The notes beneath the pieces were generated by a model. The model saw nothing but the letters and a program-made list of their open reading frames with translations, had not been told where the DNA came from and did no database searches. DNA of 59,053 nt, from the NCBI GenBank assembly GCA_900320435.1, contig ONSH01000012.1, positions 1 to 59,053 of the forward strand, read 5' to 3'. How positions within the stretch are numbered: the first letter of the stretch is position 1; each line of letters begins with the position of its first letter. The position numbers and the translations under genes are program-made. This stretch comes from an uncultured Prevotellaceae bacterium. GTDB lineage: Bacteria; Bacteroidota; Bacteroidia; Bacteroidales; Bacteroidaceae. Positions 9,685 through 18,827 of this stretch are shown piece by piece.

Positions 9685-10637
9685 TGAAGACCAACATTGT
9701 GGAGCTGGACTCGTATGCCGCCAATCCGGGCGACCTCTCGTGGGAGGAAATGGAGAGGCTGGAAGGCTGCAGCTTCACGCGCTACGACCGCACGCCCGCA
9801 CAACTTACAGTGGAGCGCGCCCGCGAGGCAGACATCGTGCTGACCAACAAAGTGGTGATCGACGCCGAAGTGATGGCGCAGCTGCCCCGGCTGAAATACG
9901 TCGGTGTGTTGGCGACGGGCTACAACGTGGTGGACATTGACGCCGCCAGAGCGCGCGGCATCACGGTGACCAACATTCCCGCCTACAGCACCATGTCGGT
10001 GGCGCAGATGGTGTTTGCCCATTTGCTCAACGTGACGCAGCAGGTGGCGCTCTACGACAGCGCCGTGAAGCAGGGAGAGTGGGAGAGAAGCAAGGACTTC
10101 TGCTTCTACAAAGCGCCCCTTGCGGAGTTGGCGGGCAAGACTATGGGCATCGTCGGACTGGGCAACATCGGCAGCGCTGTGGCGCAAATCGCGCTGGCTT
10201 TCGGTATGAAGGTGCTGGCCTACACGAGCAAGACGCAGACGCAAGACGGAGTTGAGGCGATACGAAATTGGGAAGAGCTGTTTCGCCGCGCCGACGTTCT
10301 GACGCTGCATTGCCCCCTGACGCCCGAGACGCATCATCTGGTGAACGCAGAAAGACTGAAATGGATGAAACCCTCGGCCATACTGATCAACACGGGCAGA
10401 GGTCCGTTGGTGGACGAGGAGGCTTTGTGTGAGGCACTCAGAGAAGGCCGGCTGGCGGCTGCCTGTCTGGATGTGCTCACGAAGGAGCCGCCGCAGCATT
10501 TGCCTCAGGCGCCCAACCTCTACATCACGCCGCATCTGGCGTGGGCCACACGGGAAGCCCGGGAGAGGCTGCTGCATATCGCGACGGAAAACATCAGGGC
10601 CTTCCTGGAAGGAAAGCCCCGAAATGTGGTGTCGTAA
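9681..10637 (+). CDS. D-2-hydroxyacid dehydrogenase (glycerate/hydroxypyruvate reductase type)
   Basis: The protein has 318 residues. It contains the Rossmann motif GIVGLGNIGSAVAQ (about 150-163) and the family catalytic residues: Arg in INTGRGPLVDE, Glu in LTKEPP and His in ITPHLAWAT. VLATGYNVVD and NIPAYSTMSVAQ are typical of the HprA-like subgroup. It reduces 2-keto acids with NAD(P)H; the substrate is inferred only. The ATG at 9681 overlaps the TGA of the broken oxidoreductase (ATGA), so it probably belonged to that operon. Confidence 0.88.
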   Translation: MMKTNIVELDSYAANPGDLSWEEMERLEGCSFTRYDRTPAQLTVERAREADIVLTNKVVIDAEVMAQLPRLKYVGVLATGYNVVDIDAARARGITVTNIPAYSTMSVAQMVFAHLLNVTQQVALYDSAVKQGEWERSKDFCFYKAPLAELAGKTMGIVGLGNIGSAVAQIALAFGMKVLAYTSKTQTQDGVEAIRNWEELFRRADVLTLHCPLTPETHHLVNAERLKWMKPSAILINTGRGPLVDEEALCEALREGRLAAACLDVLTKEPPQHLPQAPNLYITPHLAWATREARERLLHIATENIRAFLEGKPRNVVS

Positions 10638-10651
10638 AGAAATATGAGAAA

Positions 10652-10690
10652 CGCCGCAGGCCCCGAAGGACTTGCGGCGCTTTCATTTAT
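10652..10690. terminator. Terminator between the dehydrogenase and the RND operon
   Basis: CGCCGCAGG and CTTGCGGCG form an imperfect stem followed by CTTTCATTTATT. It lies between two converging genes and overlaps the last codons of the outer-membrane factor. Confidence 0.6.
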
Positions 10691-12117
10691 TTGGCGCCGC
10701 CGCCCAAAGCCAGATAGAGCTCGATGGTGGCTTCAACGGCATCCATGCGGTTGCCTATCTGCGCCATGCGCGACTGTATGAGTGCATTGTGCGCGGTGAT
10801 GACGTTGAGGTAGTTGAGCGAAGAGTTTTCGTAGAGGCGGCGTGTCGCATCATAGGCAATCTGGTTGGCGTCAGCCTCGTGGCCGTAGTAGATGCGGTGT
10901 TCTTCGGCACAGCGTACCTCCAACATGGCGGTGTTCACCTCGTTGCCCGCTTCGATAACCGACTGCACGAAGTCGTTCTTGGCAATCTCAATGTCCGCTT
11001 TGGCAATCTTGTAGCGTGCACGCAGAGCACCGCCCTGGAAAATGGGCTGCATGAGCGATGCAACGGCTTCACCGATCATCACGCCGGGATTGACGATGCC
11101 CAGGCCGGTGCTGTTGGTGAAGCTGCCCGAAGCGCTCAAGGAGAGGCTGGGATAGAAGGCGGCGCCGGCTTCCTGCTTGTCGTAGAAGGCTTCGGCGAGC
11201 TTCAGCTCAGCCTGCTTCACGTCGGGACGGCGCGAGAGAATGGAGATGGGAGCGCCGGTGGTGATGAGTGCCGGAGCCTGGAATGACGCCAGCGTGGTGT
11301 GCTCAATGAAGTGCGAAGGCTCGCCCAGGAGTGTGCAGAGTGCAGTCTGCGTGATGGTGCGGTCGTCCACGAGTTCGTCAAGCGTGCCCACCATCGACCA
11401 ATAGGTGGCCTCGACGCTGCTGACGGCGGCGATGTTGGCCTGTCCGGCTTCCATCAACCTCTTCTGCATTTCCCAATAGGTCTTCCAGTTGTCGACGGTC
11501 TGCTGCATGAACACAATCTGCTCGTCGAGTTGGCAGATGGTGTAGTAGAGTTTGGCCACATTGGCCACCAGGCCGGCCTGAACCGCCTGGCGTGCCGTCT
11601 TGATCTGCTCGAGTGACACCTGGGCGCCCTTCAGCTGGTTGCGCAGGGCGAAGAAGTTGACATTCTGCCAACCCATTGTCAGAGTGGCGCCGTAAACTTT
11701 CGTGTTGTCGGCAAAAGCCTCGCGAACGTCTCTGCGATTGTAGGGGTCGTAGGTCTTGCTGATGGCGCCGTTGGCCGAGAAGCTGATGCTGGGGATGAAC
11801 GCCAGCTTGGAGGCCTTCAGAGCGTACTGTACCTGCTGAATCTGCAGATCGGTGTTACGCACGTCGGTGTTCTGTACAAGCGCCTTCTCGATGAGCGTCT
11901 GCAGGGTAGGGTCGGTGAAGAGTTCTCTCCATGAGAGATCGCCCAGACCGAGCGAGTCGTCGCTTTGAGCGTCGCCGTAGATGCCGTCGGTTTGGACTTC
12001 ACCCACCACCTTCTCTCGGTGGTAGTTCTTGAAGACGGCGCAAGAGGTCATCGTGAGACCCGCGAGGGCACACACGATGACGTTATATAGAGTCTTTTTC
12101 ATTGCGTTTCTTGACAT
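10687..12117 (-). CDS. RND efflux outer-membrane factor (TolC/OprM family lipoprotein)
   Basis: The 476-residue protein has a signal peptide with a lipobox (GLTMTSC, Cys26) and two long-helix repeats typical of outer-membrane efflux proteins (LGLGDLSWRELFTDPTLQ, ILSRRPDVKQAELKLAEAFYDK, FVQSVIEAGNEVNTAMLEV). It would form the exit duct of the RND pump encoded just upstream, 15 nt away. A second possible start is the ATG five codons further on (12102, MKKTLYN), which gives a more typical signal peptide. It ends inside the terminator shared with the convergent gene. Confidence 0.9.
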   Translation of the reverse strand: MSRNAMKKTLYNVIVCALAGLTMTSCAVFKNYHREKVVGEVQTDGIYGDAQSDDSLGLGDLSWRELFTDPTLQTLIEKALVQNTDVRNTDLQIQQVQYALKASKLAFIPSISFSANGAISKTYDPYNRRDVREAFADNTKVYGATLTMGWQNVNFFALRNQLKGAQVSLEQIKTARQAVQAGLVANVAKLYYTICQLDEQIVFMQQTVDNWKTYWEMQKRLMEAGQANIAAVSSVEATYWSMVGTLDELVDDRTITQTALCTLLGEPSHFIEHTTLASFQAPALITTGAPISILSRRPDVKQAELKLAEAFYDKQEAGAAFYPSLSLSASGSFTNSTGLGIVNPGVMIGEAVASLMQPIFQGGALRARYKIAKADIEIAKNDFVQSVIEAGNEVNTAMLEVRCAEEHRIYYGHEADANQIAYDATRRLYENSSLNYLNVITAHNALIQSRMAQIGNRMDAVEATIELYLALGGGAK

Positions 12118-12132
12118 TTTGTGATGGACGGT

Positions 12133-15100
12133 TTAGTCTTCATGTTCGGCTTCTGCCTCCTTTTTGGCTTTGAGGCTGTGCTCACGCTCCTTGAGGAACT
12201 GCTGGTCGGCTTCCTCTACCATCACGGGACGAATCTTCTCCTGCAACCATTCGGTGAGGATAAAGAAGACGGGCACGGTGAAGAGAATGGCCAGAGTGCC
12301 GACAAACATGCCGCCGATGACGGTGACGCCGATGGTGCGGTTGGAGTGGCTGCCGGCGCCGGTGGACACCATCAGGGGCACCATGCCGATGATCATCGTG
12401 AGGACGGTCATCAGAATCGGGCGCAGACGGGCCTCGCAGGCGGCGTAGGCGGCTTCGACGATGCCCATGCCCTTGCGGCGGCGCTCCAGAGCGAACTCCG
12501 TAATCAGGATGGCGGTCTTGGAGAGCAGGCCGATGAGCATGATGATACCCGTCTGCAGATAGATGTTGTTGTCAATCTTGCAGCCGAAGACCATAGGCAG
12601 CACGGCATATCCCTGATTCCACAACCACGCGAAACCCACGGAGCCCAGCACACCGGCCGGCACTGAAAGGATGACGGACCAGGGCACGAGGAAGCTCTCG
12701 TAGAGACAGGAGAGGATGAGGAAGATGAGGAAGGCGCAGACGCAGTAGATAACCATCGTGGCGTAGGAGCCGCGCATCTCGTTCTCCTCACGAGAAATGC
12801 CGCCGTACTCGTAGCCGAAGCCCGAGGGGAAGGTCTTGTGGAATTCCTCTTCGACCACTCTCATCACGTCGGTGGAAGAATAACCGGCGTTGGGCATCAG
12901 GTTACACATGATGGACGAGAAGAGGTTGAATCGGGTGTCGATTTCGGGACCGAGCATGGGCGTCAGCTTGATAAACTCGGAGATGGGCGCCATGTCGGCA
13001 CCGTTGCGCACGTACATATTGGAGAGGTCCTCCTGAGTGAGACGCGATTTCTCGGTGGCCTGAAGCATCACGCGATAAACGTGGCCGAACTGGTTCATGT
13101 TGCTCACGTAGGCGCCGCCGCAGTATGAGCCCAGCGTGCTGAGCACAAGGCTGGGAGAGATGCCGGCACGCTTACACTGAGCGGCATCCACCTCAACGAG
13201 CAGCTGGGGGAAGTTGCGGGCATAAGAGGTCATGGCACGCATCACTTCGGGATGCTGGCTGACGCGGCCCAGGAATTCCTGCGTATAGCTCAGGAAGGTG
13301 GCTTTGTCGCCGCCGTTCTTGTCCTGCAGGTTGAGCTCGATGGAGCCCATGCCGTAGCCGGGAATCATACCGGGCTCGAACACCAGACACTGGGCGTCGG
13401 GAATCTCTTCCATCAGCCTCTTGGTGAGCATGCCGGAAGCCACCGTCGAGGTGGACATGAAGTTGGAGATCCAGTTCCAGGGGCCGGCGGAGCGTCGGTC
13501 CGTCCAGTTCTTCATCTTCATGATGCACATGGCATACGCCGTGCCCTGTCCGGCCATAAAGGAGTAGCCGGCAACGCGGTTGTAGCTCTCCACCTCGGGC
13601 AGGTCTTTGACGATCTTCTCCACGCGGTCGAGCACTTCGTTGGTGTTGGCGAGGTTGGCGCCGGGCACACCGTTGACCACCATCATCATCGTGCCCTGGT
13701 CTTCCTGAGGCACAAGGCCGGAGGACAGATTCTTGAAGGCGAAGTAGACGCCGACGAAAGCCAGGATGACGGTCAGCTGTGCATAGATGCGGGCCTTGCG
13801 GGAAACGATGTGCTTGAGCACGTTAAGGTATTTCTCCAGCAGGACGCCGTAGGTGGCCTCGTAGGCCAGACGGGTGCGGTAGTTGATTTGTCCGAAGAAA
13901 CCCTTGCGGCGCTCCTCGGAAGCCGGGCGCATCATCAGGGCGCAGAGGGCGGGGCAGAGTGTCAGGGCGCTCACGCAGGAGAGACCTACGGAGGTGGCCA
14001 GCGTCACACCGAACTGCGTGTAGAAGATGCCGGAAGTGCCGGGCATGAAGCTCACGGGGATGAACACCGCCATGAAGACGAAGGTACATGAGATGACGGC
14101 CATCGTCACATCGTTCATGGCGTCTTTGGTGGCTTCGTAGGGCGAAGTGTATCCTGCATCGAACTTGGCCTGTACGGCCTCCACCACCACGATGGCATCG
14201 TCCACCACCGTACCGATGGCCAGCACGAGGGCGAAGAGCGTCAACAGGTTCAGCGAGAATCCGGCGACGGACAGGCAGGCAAATGTGCCCACCAGCGAAA
14301 CGATGATGGAGATGGAGGGAATGATGGTGGCTCTGAAGTCCTGAAGGAAGAAGTACACCACCAAAATCACGAGGATGATGGCCACGATGAGCGTCTCCTC
14401 CACATTGGCGATAGAGGCCATGAGGAAGTCGTTGGAGCACTGCAGCGTGGTGAATTTAAGTCCTTCGGGGAGGTCCTTCGAGAGTTCGTCCAGTTTGTCG
14501 AAGATGAGGTCGTTGGTCTCCTTGGCGTTGGCGCCGGCAACCTGGAAGGCCAGGAAGCAGACGGCTTCGTGACCGTTGGCGCCGCCGTGGAAGGAATAGC
14601 TCACGGCACCCAGTTCGGCTTTGGCCACATCCTTCAGTTTCAGTACGTTGCCGTCGGGGAGCGCCTTGAGGACGATGTTCTCAAACTGGTCGATGCTCGC
14701 CAGACGTCCGGTGTATTTCATCGTGAAGGAGAAGGGGTTGTCGATGCCTTCGCCGTGTGTGCCGTTGACGGGGTTTTCACCCAGAAGTCCCGTCGGCGAC
14801 TCGAGGTTTTGCTCGGCCAGTGCGGCGGAGATGTCGGCGGGAATCAGTCCGTATTGGGCCATCTTGGCGGGATCCATCCAGATACGCAGAGAGTAGGTGC
14901 CGCCCAACTCCATCACATCGCCCACACCCTTGATACGCTTGATCTGGGGGATGACGTTGATGTCGAGGTAGTTGGAGATGAAGTCTTCATCATACTCGCC
15001 GTTGGTGCACTCTAGGGCGTCAATCTGCAGGAAGGACGTCTGTCGCTTCTGCGTCATCACGCCGATGCGCGTCACCTCCTGGGGCAGAAGGCCCTGTGCC

Positions 15101-15441
15101 TTGGACACGCGGTTCTGCACGTTCACGGCACACATATCGGCGTTGGTGCCCTGCTTGAAGTAGATGGTGATGGTGGCGCTGCCGGAATTGGTGGCAGTGG
15201 AGGTCATGTAGGTCATGTTCTCCACACCGTTGATGCTCTCCTCCAGAGGCTGAATCACAGCGTGCGAAACAGCGTCGGCGGAGGCACCGGTATAAGTGGC
15301 CGACACCTGCACCGTAGGCGGTGCAATGTCGGGATAACTCTCCAGAGGTAAGGTGAAATAGCTGATCGCACCCACCAGGAGAATCATGATGGCGATGGAC
15401 ATTGCCATCACCGGGCGTTTGATGAATATATTGCCTTTCAT
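12133..15441 (-). CDS. RND multidrug efflux pump permease (HAE1/AcrB family)
   Basis: The 1102-residue protein has the AcrB layout: TM1 near 10-30, a large periplasmic loop, TM2-6 containing VVDDAIVVVEAVQAKF with the paired Asp residues of the proton relay, a second periplasmic loop, and TM8-12 (GLLSKTAILITEFALERR, PILMTVLTMIIGMVPLM). The signature FIKRPVMAMSIAIMILLVGA is at the start. It exports hydrophobic compounds from the inner membrane using the proton gradient. It lies 28 nt after the adaptor and 15 nt before the outer-membrane factor, so all three parts of a pump are in one operon. No local regulator gene is seen. Confidence 0.95.
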   Translation of the reverse strand: MKGNIFIKRPVMAMSIAIMILLVGAISYFTLPLESYPDIAPPTVQVSATYTGASADAVSHAVIQPLEESINGVENMTYMTSTATNSGSATITIYFKQGTNADMCAVNVQNRVSKAQGLLPQEVTRIGVMTQKRQTSFLQIDALECTNGEYDEDFISNYLDINVIPQIKRIKGVGDVMELGGTYSLRIWMDPAKMAQYGLIPADISAALAEQNLESPTGLLGENPVNGTHGEGIDNPFSFTMKYTGRLASIDQFENIVLKALPDGNVLKLKDVAKAELGAVSYSFHGGANGHEAVCFLAFQVAGANAKETNDLIFDKLDELSKDLPEGLKFTTLQCSNDFLMASIANVEETLIVAIILVILVVYFFLQDFRATIIPSISIIVSLVGTFACLSVAGFSLNLLTLFALVLAIGTVVDDAIVVVEAVQAKFDAGYTSPYEATKDAMNDVTMAVISCTFVFMAVFIPVSFMPGTSGIFYTQFGVTLATSVGLSCVSALTLCPALCALMMRPASEERRKGFFGQINYRTRLAYEATYGVLLEKYLNVLKHIVSRKARIYAQLTVILAFVGVYFAFKNLSSGLVPQEDQGTMMMVVNGVPGANLANTNEVLDRVEKIVKDLPEVESYNRVAGYSFMAGQGTAYAMCIMKMKNWTDRRSAGPWNWISNFMSTSTVASGMLTKRLMEEIPDAQCLVFEPGMIPGYGMGSIELNLQDKNGGDKATFLSYTQEFLGRVSQHPEVMRAMTSYARNFPQLLVEVDAAQCKRAGISPSLVLSTLGSYCGGAYVSNMNQFGHVYRVMLQATEKSRLTQEDLSNMYVRNGADMAPISEFIKLTPMLGPEIDTRFNLFSSIMCNLMPNAGYSSTDVMRVVEEEFHKTFPSGFGYEYGGISREENEMRGSYATMVIYCVCAFLIFLILSCLYESFLVPWSVILSVPAGVLGSVGFAWLWNQGYAVLPMVFGCKIDNNIYLQTGIIMLIGLLSKTAILITEFALERRRKGMGIVEAAYAACEARLRPILMTVLTMIIGMVPLMVSTGAGSHSNRTIGVTVIGGMFVGTLAILFTVPVFFILTEWLQEKIRPVMVEEADQQFLKEREHSLKAKKEAEAEHED

Positions 15442-15469
15442 TTCAAATCCTGTTCGTTAGAGCGTTCGC

Positions 15470-16585
15470 TTATTTCTTCTCGTTCTTCTTGAGCACATCC
15501 TGGCCCTCTTTGACCATGCCGGCACCTTCGGCCACAATCTCCATGCCGGGTGTCAGGCCTTCGGTCACAACGACCTTGTCGCCCAAACGCTCGGCGCGCA
15601 GTTTCACAAGGATGCCGTGAGCGATGCCGTCCTGATCCACCTGCCACACGCGGAAGCGGTCCTGCAGCTGCACGGTGGCTTTGGCGGGGATGACGAACTG
15701 ATCTTTCAACTCAACGGGGATAATTACCGTGCCCGAGGAGCCGCTGTGAAGCACGCCGTTGGGGTTGTCGAAGACGGCACGGAGCTGAATGGTGCCCGTC
15801 GTGCGGTCGATGACGGCGCTGGCGCTCTCCACCTTGCCGGGAATGTCGTAGTCGCTGCCGTCCACCAGACGCAGACGCAGAGCCGGCATGTTTTCGATGG
15901 CTTTGTCCAGAGAACCGCTTTCGCGCACCATGGAGAGCAGTTGACCTTCGGTCATGGAGAAGTAGACGTGCATCTGATGGATGTCGCTGACGGTGGTCAG
16001 AGGCTCGGGAATGGAAGCGCTCACGAGGGCGCCTTTCTTGTAGGGCAGCTGGCCCACAACGCCGTTGGAGGGAGATTTCACAACGGTGTAGGAGAGGTTG
16101 TTGCGGGCGTTCACCACCTGAGCGGTGCACTGACTCACCTGAGCTTTGGCCGAAAGCAGGCTGTTGTAGGAAGTCTGCAGGTCGAAGTCGGAGATGACGT
16201 TGTCGGCTCTCAGCTTCTTCTTGGCCTCATAGTTGAGGGCTGCGGTGGCCTCAGAGGCCTTGGCGGCTTCGAGGGCAGCCTCTGCGGTGCGCAGAGCGGC
16301 CTCGTAGGGCACCTGGTCAATAATGAAGAGTGTCTGGCCGGCGCTGACGTGCTGGCCTTCGGTGACGCAAATCTGATGTATCGTACCGGCCACCTGGGGG
16401 AGGATGTTGACGTCCTGGCGGCCACGGATGGTGGCGCTGTATTTACTCTCGATGGTGACGTCCTCTTTTTCAACCTTCATCGTCTTGTAGACGGCACTGG
16501 GCGTCTGCTGCTGTTTCTTGCCGCAAGAGGCCATCATCATCAAGGCCATAGCGCCGACAGCGAGCATGTTAAGTTTCATTCGCAT
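15470..16585 (-). CDS. RND efflux periplasmic adaptor (AcrA family lipoprotein)
   Basis: The 371-residue protein has a lipobox (LMMMASC, Cys21). It shows the adaptor layout: a lipoyl half (GRQDVNILPQVAGTIHQI), an alpha hairpin (about 95-165), the second lipoyl half (YTVVKSPSNGVVGQLP), a beta-barrel domain and a membrane-proximal domain. It links the permease to the outer-membrane factor. It is the first gene of the operon, 210 nt downstream of a TACCTTTG box, and its leader contains a triple 11-bp repeat. Confidence 0.93.
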   Translation of the reverse strand: MRMKLNMLAVGAMALMMMASCGKKQQQTPSAVYKTMKVEKEDVTIESKYSATIRGRQDVNILPQVAGTIHQICVTEGQHVSAGQTLFIIDQVPYEAALRTAEAALEAAKASEATAALNYEAKKKLRADNVISDFDLQTSYNSLLSAKAQVSQCTAQVVNARNNLSYTVVKSPSNGVVGQLPYKKGALVSASIPEPLTTVSDIHQMHVYFSMTEGQLLSMVRESGSLDKAIENMPALRLRLVDGSDYDIPGKVESASAVIDRTTGTIQLRAVFDNPNGVLHSGSSGTVIIPVELKDQFVIPAKATVQLQDRFRVWQVDQDGIAHGILVKLRAERLGDKVVVTEGLTPGMEIVAEGAGMVKEGQDVLKKNEKK

Positions 16586-16688
16586 AGTTCTTGTCTTTTT
16601 CGTTATATTGTTTCCTTTGTTTGTTCGTCTTCCTCCCGTCTTTCTCCCGTCTTGCCCTCGTTCTGTTCTCGTGTATTCTTCGAGTAAA

Positions 16689-16727
16689 CAGCAGTGATGC
16701 AGCAGTGATGCAGCAGTGATGCAGCGG
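16689..16727. repeat. Triple 11-bp direct repeat in the RND leader
   Basis: The unit GCAGCAGTGAT occurs three times with a period of 11 bp and continues into GCAGC. It lies in the transcribed leader of the efflux operon. Confidence 0.7.
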
Positions 16728-16796
16728 CTCTGCTCGGGTTCACGTCGGTGTATGTGCGGCGGGTGCGCTGAGTGCGCCTGTGCACAAAATCGGGTG

Positions 16797-16804
16797 CAAA
16801 GGTA
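16797..16804 (-). promoter_or_regulatory. Promoter -7 box of the RND operon
   Basis: Read leftward this is TACCTTTG. It implies a leader of about 200 nt before the adaptor gene. Confidence 0.6.
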
Positions 16805-16886
16805 CGGAATTTTTTGGAACCGGAGGCCCCCGGCGGCGCATTTTTTTGAAATAGCAGAACGAATCTTAAAGTTTTTTATGATAAAA

Positions 16887-16903
16887 TATCCGATGTTCGG
16901 ATA
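16887..16903. promoter_or_regulatory. Inverted repeat (operator candidate) at the rfb promoter
   Basis: TATCCGA-TGT-TCGGATA is a perfect 7-bp inverted repeat ending 8 nt before the TACCTTTG box, overlapping the -33 region. A repressor binding here would block RNA polymerase; the regulator is unknown. Confidence 0.45.
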
Positions 16904-16911
16904 AAAATACG

Positions 16912-16919
16912 TACCTTTG
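16912..16919 (+). promoter_or_regulatory. Promoter -7 box of the rfb operon
   Basis: TACCTTTG lies 34 nt before the rfbA start. Confidence 0.6.
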
Positions 16920-16953
16920 GACGAATCTAAATGTTTTACTCAAGACAAAGAGT

Positions 16954-17859
16954 ATGAAAGGAATTGTATTGGCCGGAGGCTCCGGCACCCGCTTGTATCC
17001 CATCACCAAGGGGATATCCAAGCAGCTGATGCCCATCTACGACAAACCCATGATCTACTATCCCGTATCGGTGCTCATGTTGGCCGGCATCCGCGAAATC
17101 CTAATTATTTCCACACCTTTCGATCTGCCCGGATTCAAGCGTCTTCTGGGCGACGGCAGCGACTACGGCGTGCATTTCGAATACGCCGAGCAGCCTTCGC
17201 CCGACGGCTTGGCTCAGGCGTTCACTATCGGTGCGGACTTCATCGGCGACGACAGCGCCTGTCTGGTGCTCGGCGACAACATCTTCCAGGGCAACGGTTT
17301 CAGCAAGATGTTGCGTGAGGCTGTGCGTACGGCGGAGGAAGATAAAAAGGCCACCGTGTTCGGCTATTGGGTGAACGATCCCGAGCGCTACGGCGTGGCC
17401 GAGTTCGACAAGGACGGCAACTGCCTCTCCATCGAGGAGAAGCCCGAGCATCCCAAGTCCAACTACGCCGTTGTGGGCCTGTATTTCTATCCCAACAAGG
17501 TGGTCGAAGTGGCCCGTAACATCAAGCCTTCCGCCCGCGGAGAGTACGAGATTACGACCGTCAACCAGAAGTTCCTCGAGGACGGCGAGCTCAAAGTGCA
17601 GACGCTCGGGCGCGGTTTTGCCTGGCTCGACACCGGCACGCACGACTCCCTCTCCGAGGCTTCCACCTACATCGAGGTGCTGGAGAAGCGCCAGGGACTG
17701 AAGGTGGGCTGTCTAGAAGGTATTGCCTACCGCAAGGGCTGGATCGACGAGGAGCGCATGCGCCAGTTGGCCCAACCGATGCTCAAGAATCAGTACGGAC
17801 AGTATCTGCTCAAGGTGATTGACGAAGTCAAGCGCTTCGGCAACATGAATCTGGAGTAG
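16954..17859 (+). CDS. rfbA: Glucose-1-phosphate thymidylyltransferase
   Basis: The 301-residue protein is a typical RfbA, making dTDP-glucose from glucose-1-phosphate and dTTP. It has the nucleotide-binding [20 protein letters not shown] (positions 8-27), the metal-binding LGDNIF, and the [18 protein letters not shown] and [12 protein letters not shown] segments. It is the first gene of the dTDP-sugar cluster and is followed after 31 nt by rfbD. No rfbC lies between them. Confidence 0.95.
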   Translation: MKGIVLAGGSGTRLYPITKGISKQLMPIYDKPMIYYPVSVLMLAGIREILIISTPFDLPGFKRLLGDGSDYGVHFEYAEQPSPDGLAQAFTIGADFIGDDSACLVLGDNIFQGNGFSKMLREAVRTAEEDKKATVFGYWVNDPERYGVAEFDKDGNCLSIEEKPEHPKSNYAVVGLYFYPNKVVEVARNIKPSARGEYEITTVNQKFLEDGELKVQTLGRGFAWLDTGTHDSLSEASTYIEVLEKRQGLKVGCLEGIAYRKGWIDEERMRQLAQPMLKNQYGQYLLKVIDEVKRFGNMNLE

Positions 17860-17890
17860 GGGACGGCGGACGCATAAACTGAAGAAAGAC

Positions 17891-18784
17891 ATGAATATTC
17901 TTGTTACCGGCGCCAACGGACAACTCGGACGCGAAATGCGCCTTGTCTCCAAAGCCTCGAAGGACCGCTACATCTTCACCGACGTCACCGAGGCCGAAGG
18001 GCTCGACACCGTTCATCTGGACATTACCGACCTTGAGGCCATTCGTGCGATGGTAAAGGAAAACAGCGTGGAGGCCATTGTCAACTGCGCCGCATGGACC
18101 AATGTGGACGCCTGTGAGACGGACGAAAAGCTGGCCGCTCTGGCCGAGCGTCTCAATGCCGATGCGCCTCGCAATCTGGCTGTTGCGATGAAAGAGGTCG
18201 GCGGTCTGCTCATACAGATTTCCACCGACTACGTCTTCGGCAAAGAGCCTTACAACACCCCCTGCCGCGAAGACCAGAAAGGCACGCCGACAGGTGTCTA
18301 CGGCTCGACAAAGAAGCTCGGAGAACAGTATATCATCGACTCCGGCTGCCGCTACGTCATCATCCGCACGGCCTGGCTTTATTCCGAGTTCGGCAAGAAC
18401 TTCTGCAAGACGATGATGACGCTCACGGCCACCAAGCCGGCGCTCAAGGTGGTGTTCGACCAATGCGGTACGCCGACTTATGCGCTGGATCTTGCCGAAG
18501 CCATTCTCGCGATCCTCTCCAAGCCCGTTGAAGGCATCTATCATTATTCCAACGAAGGCGTGTGCAGTTGGTTCGACTTTACTAAGATGATTGCCGAATA
18601 CTGCGGCCACACGGAGTGCGACATCCAGCCCTGCTACTCCAGCGAATATCCTTCGCCCGTGCAGCGTCCCGCCTACAGTGTTTTGGACAAGCGCAAGATA
18701 CGCGAAACCTTCGGCATCAGGGTGCCCTACTGGACGGAGAGTCTGAAGAAGTGCATCAGGAATTTGCAAGAAATGAATGCCTGA
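17891..18784 (+). CDS. rfbD: dTDP-4-dehydrorhamnose reductase
   Basis: The 297-residue protein has the SDR motif TGANGQLGREMR at the N-terminus, NCAAWTNVDACE and STDYVFG, and the catalytic YGSTKKLGEQ (YxxxK). It reduces dTDP-4-keto-rhamnose to dTDP-rhamnose. It is part of the rfbA-rfbD-rfbB operon. Its substrate comes from the RfbC epimerase, which is not encoded in this window. Confidence 0.94.
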   Translation: MNILVTGANGQLGREMRLVSKASKDRYIFTDVTEAEGLDTVHLDITDLEAIRAMVKENSVEAIVNCAAWTNVDACETDEKLAALAERLNADAPRNLAVAMKEVGGLLIQISTDYVFGKEPYNTPCREDQKGTPTGVYGSTKKLGEQYIIDSGCRYVIIRTAWLYSEFGKNFCKTMMTLTATKPALKVVFDQCGTPTYALDLAEAILAILSKPVEGIYHYSNEGVCSWFDFTKMIAEYCGHTECDIQPCYSSEYPSPVQRPAYSVLDKRKIRETFGIRVPYWTESLKKCIRNLQEMNA

Positions 18785-18827
18785 TTGCCAGAGTTTTAAC
18801 TTATTTTGATTGAATAGAAACTTAAGT

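Larger units (their letters stand above)
16586..16953. other. 368-bp divergent intergenic region between RND and rfb operons
   Basis: It contains the leftward RND promoter, the rightward rfb promoter, a triple 11-bp repeat and an inverted repeat next to the rfb promoter. No gene or known RNA was recognised. The leftward leader contains a C/T-rich run on the plus strand (about 16600-16670). Confidence 0.6.
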
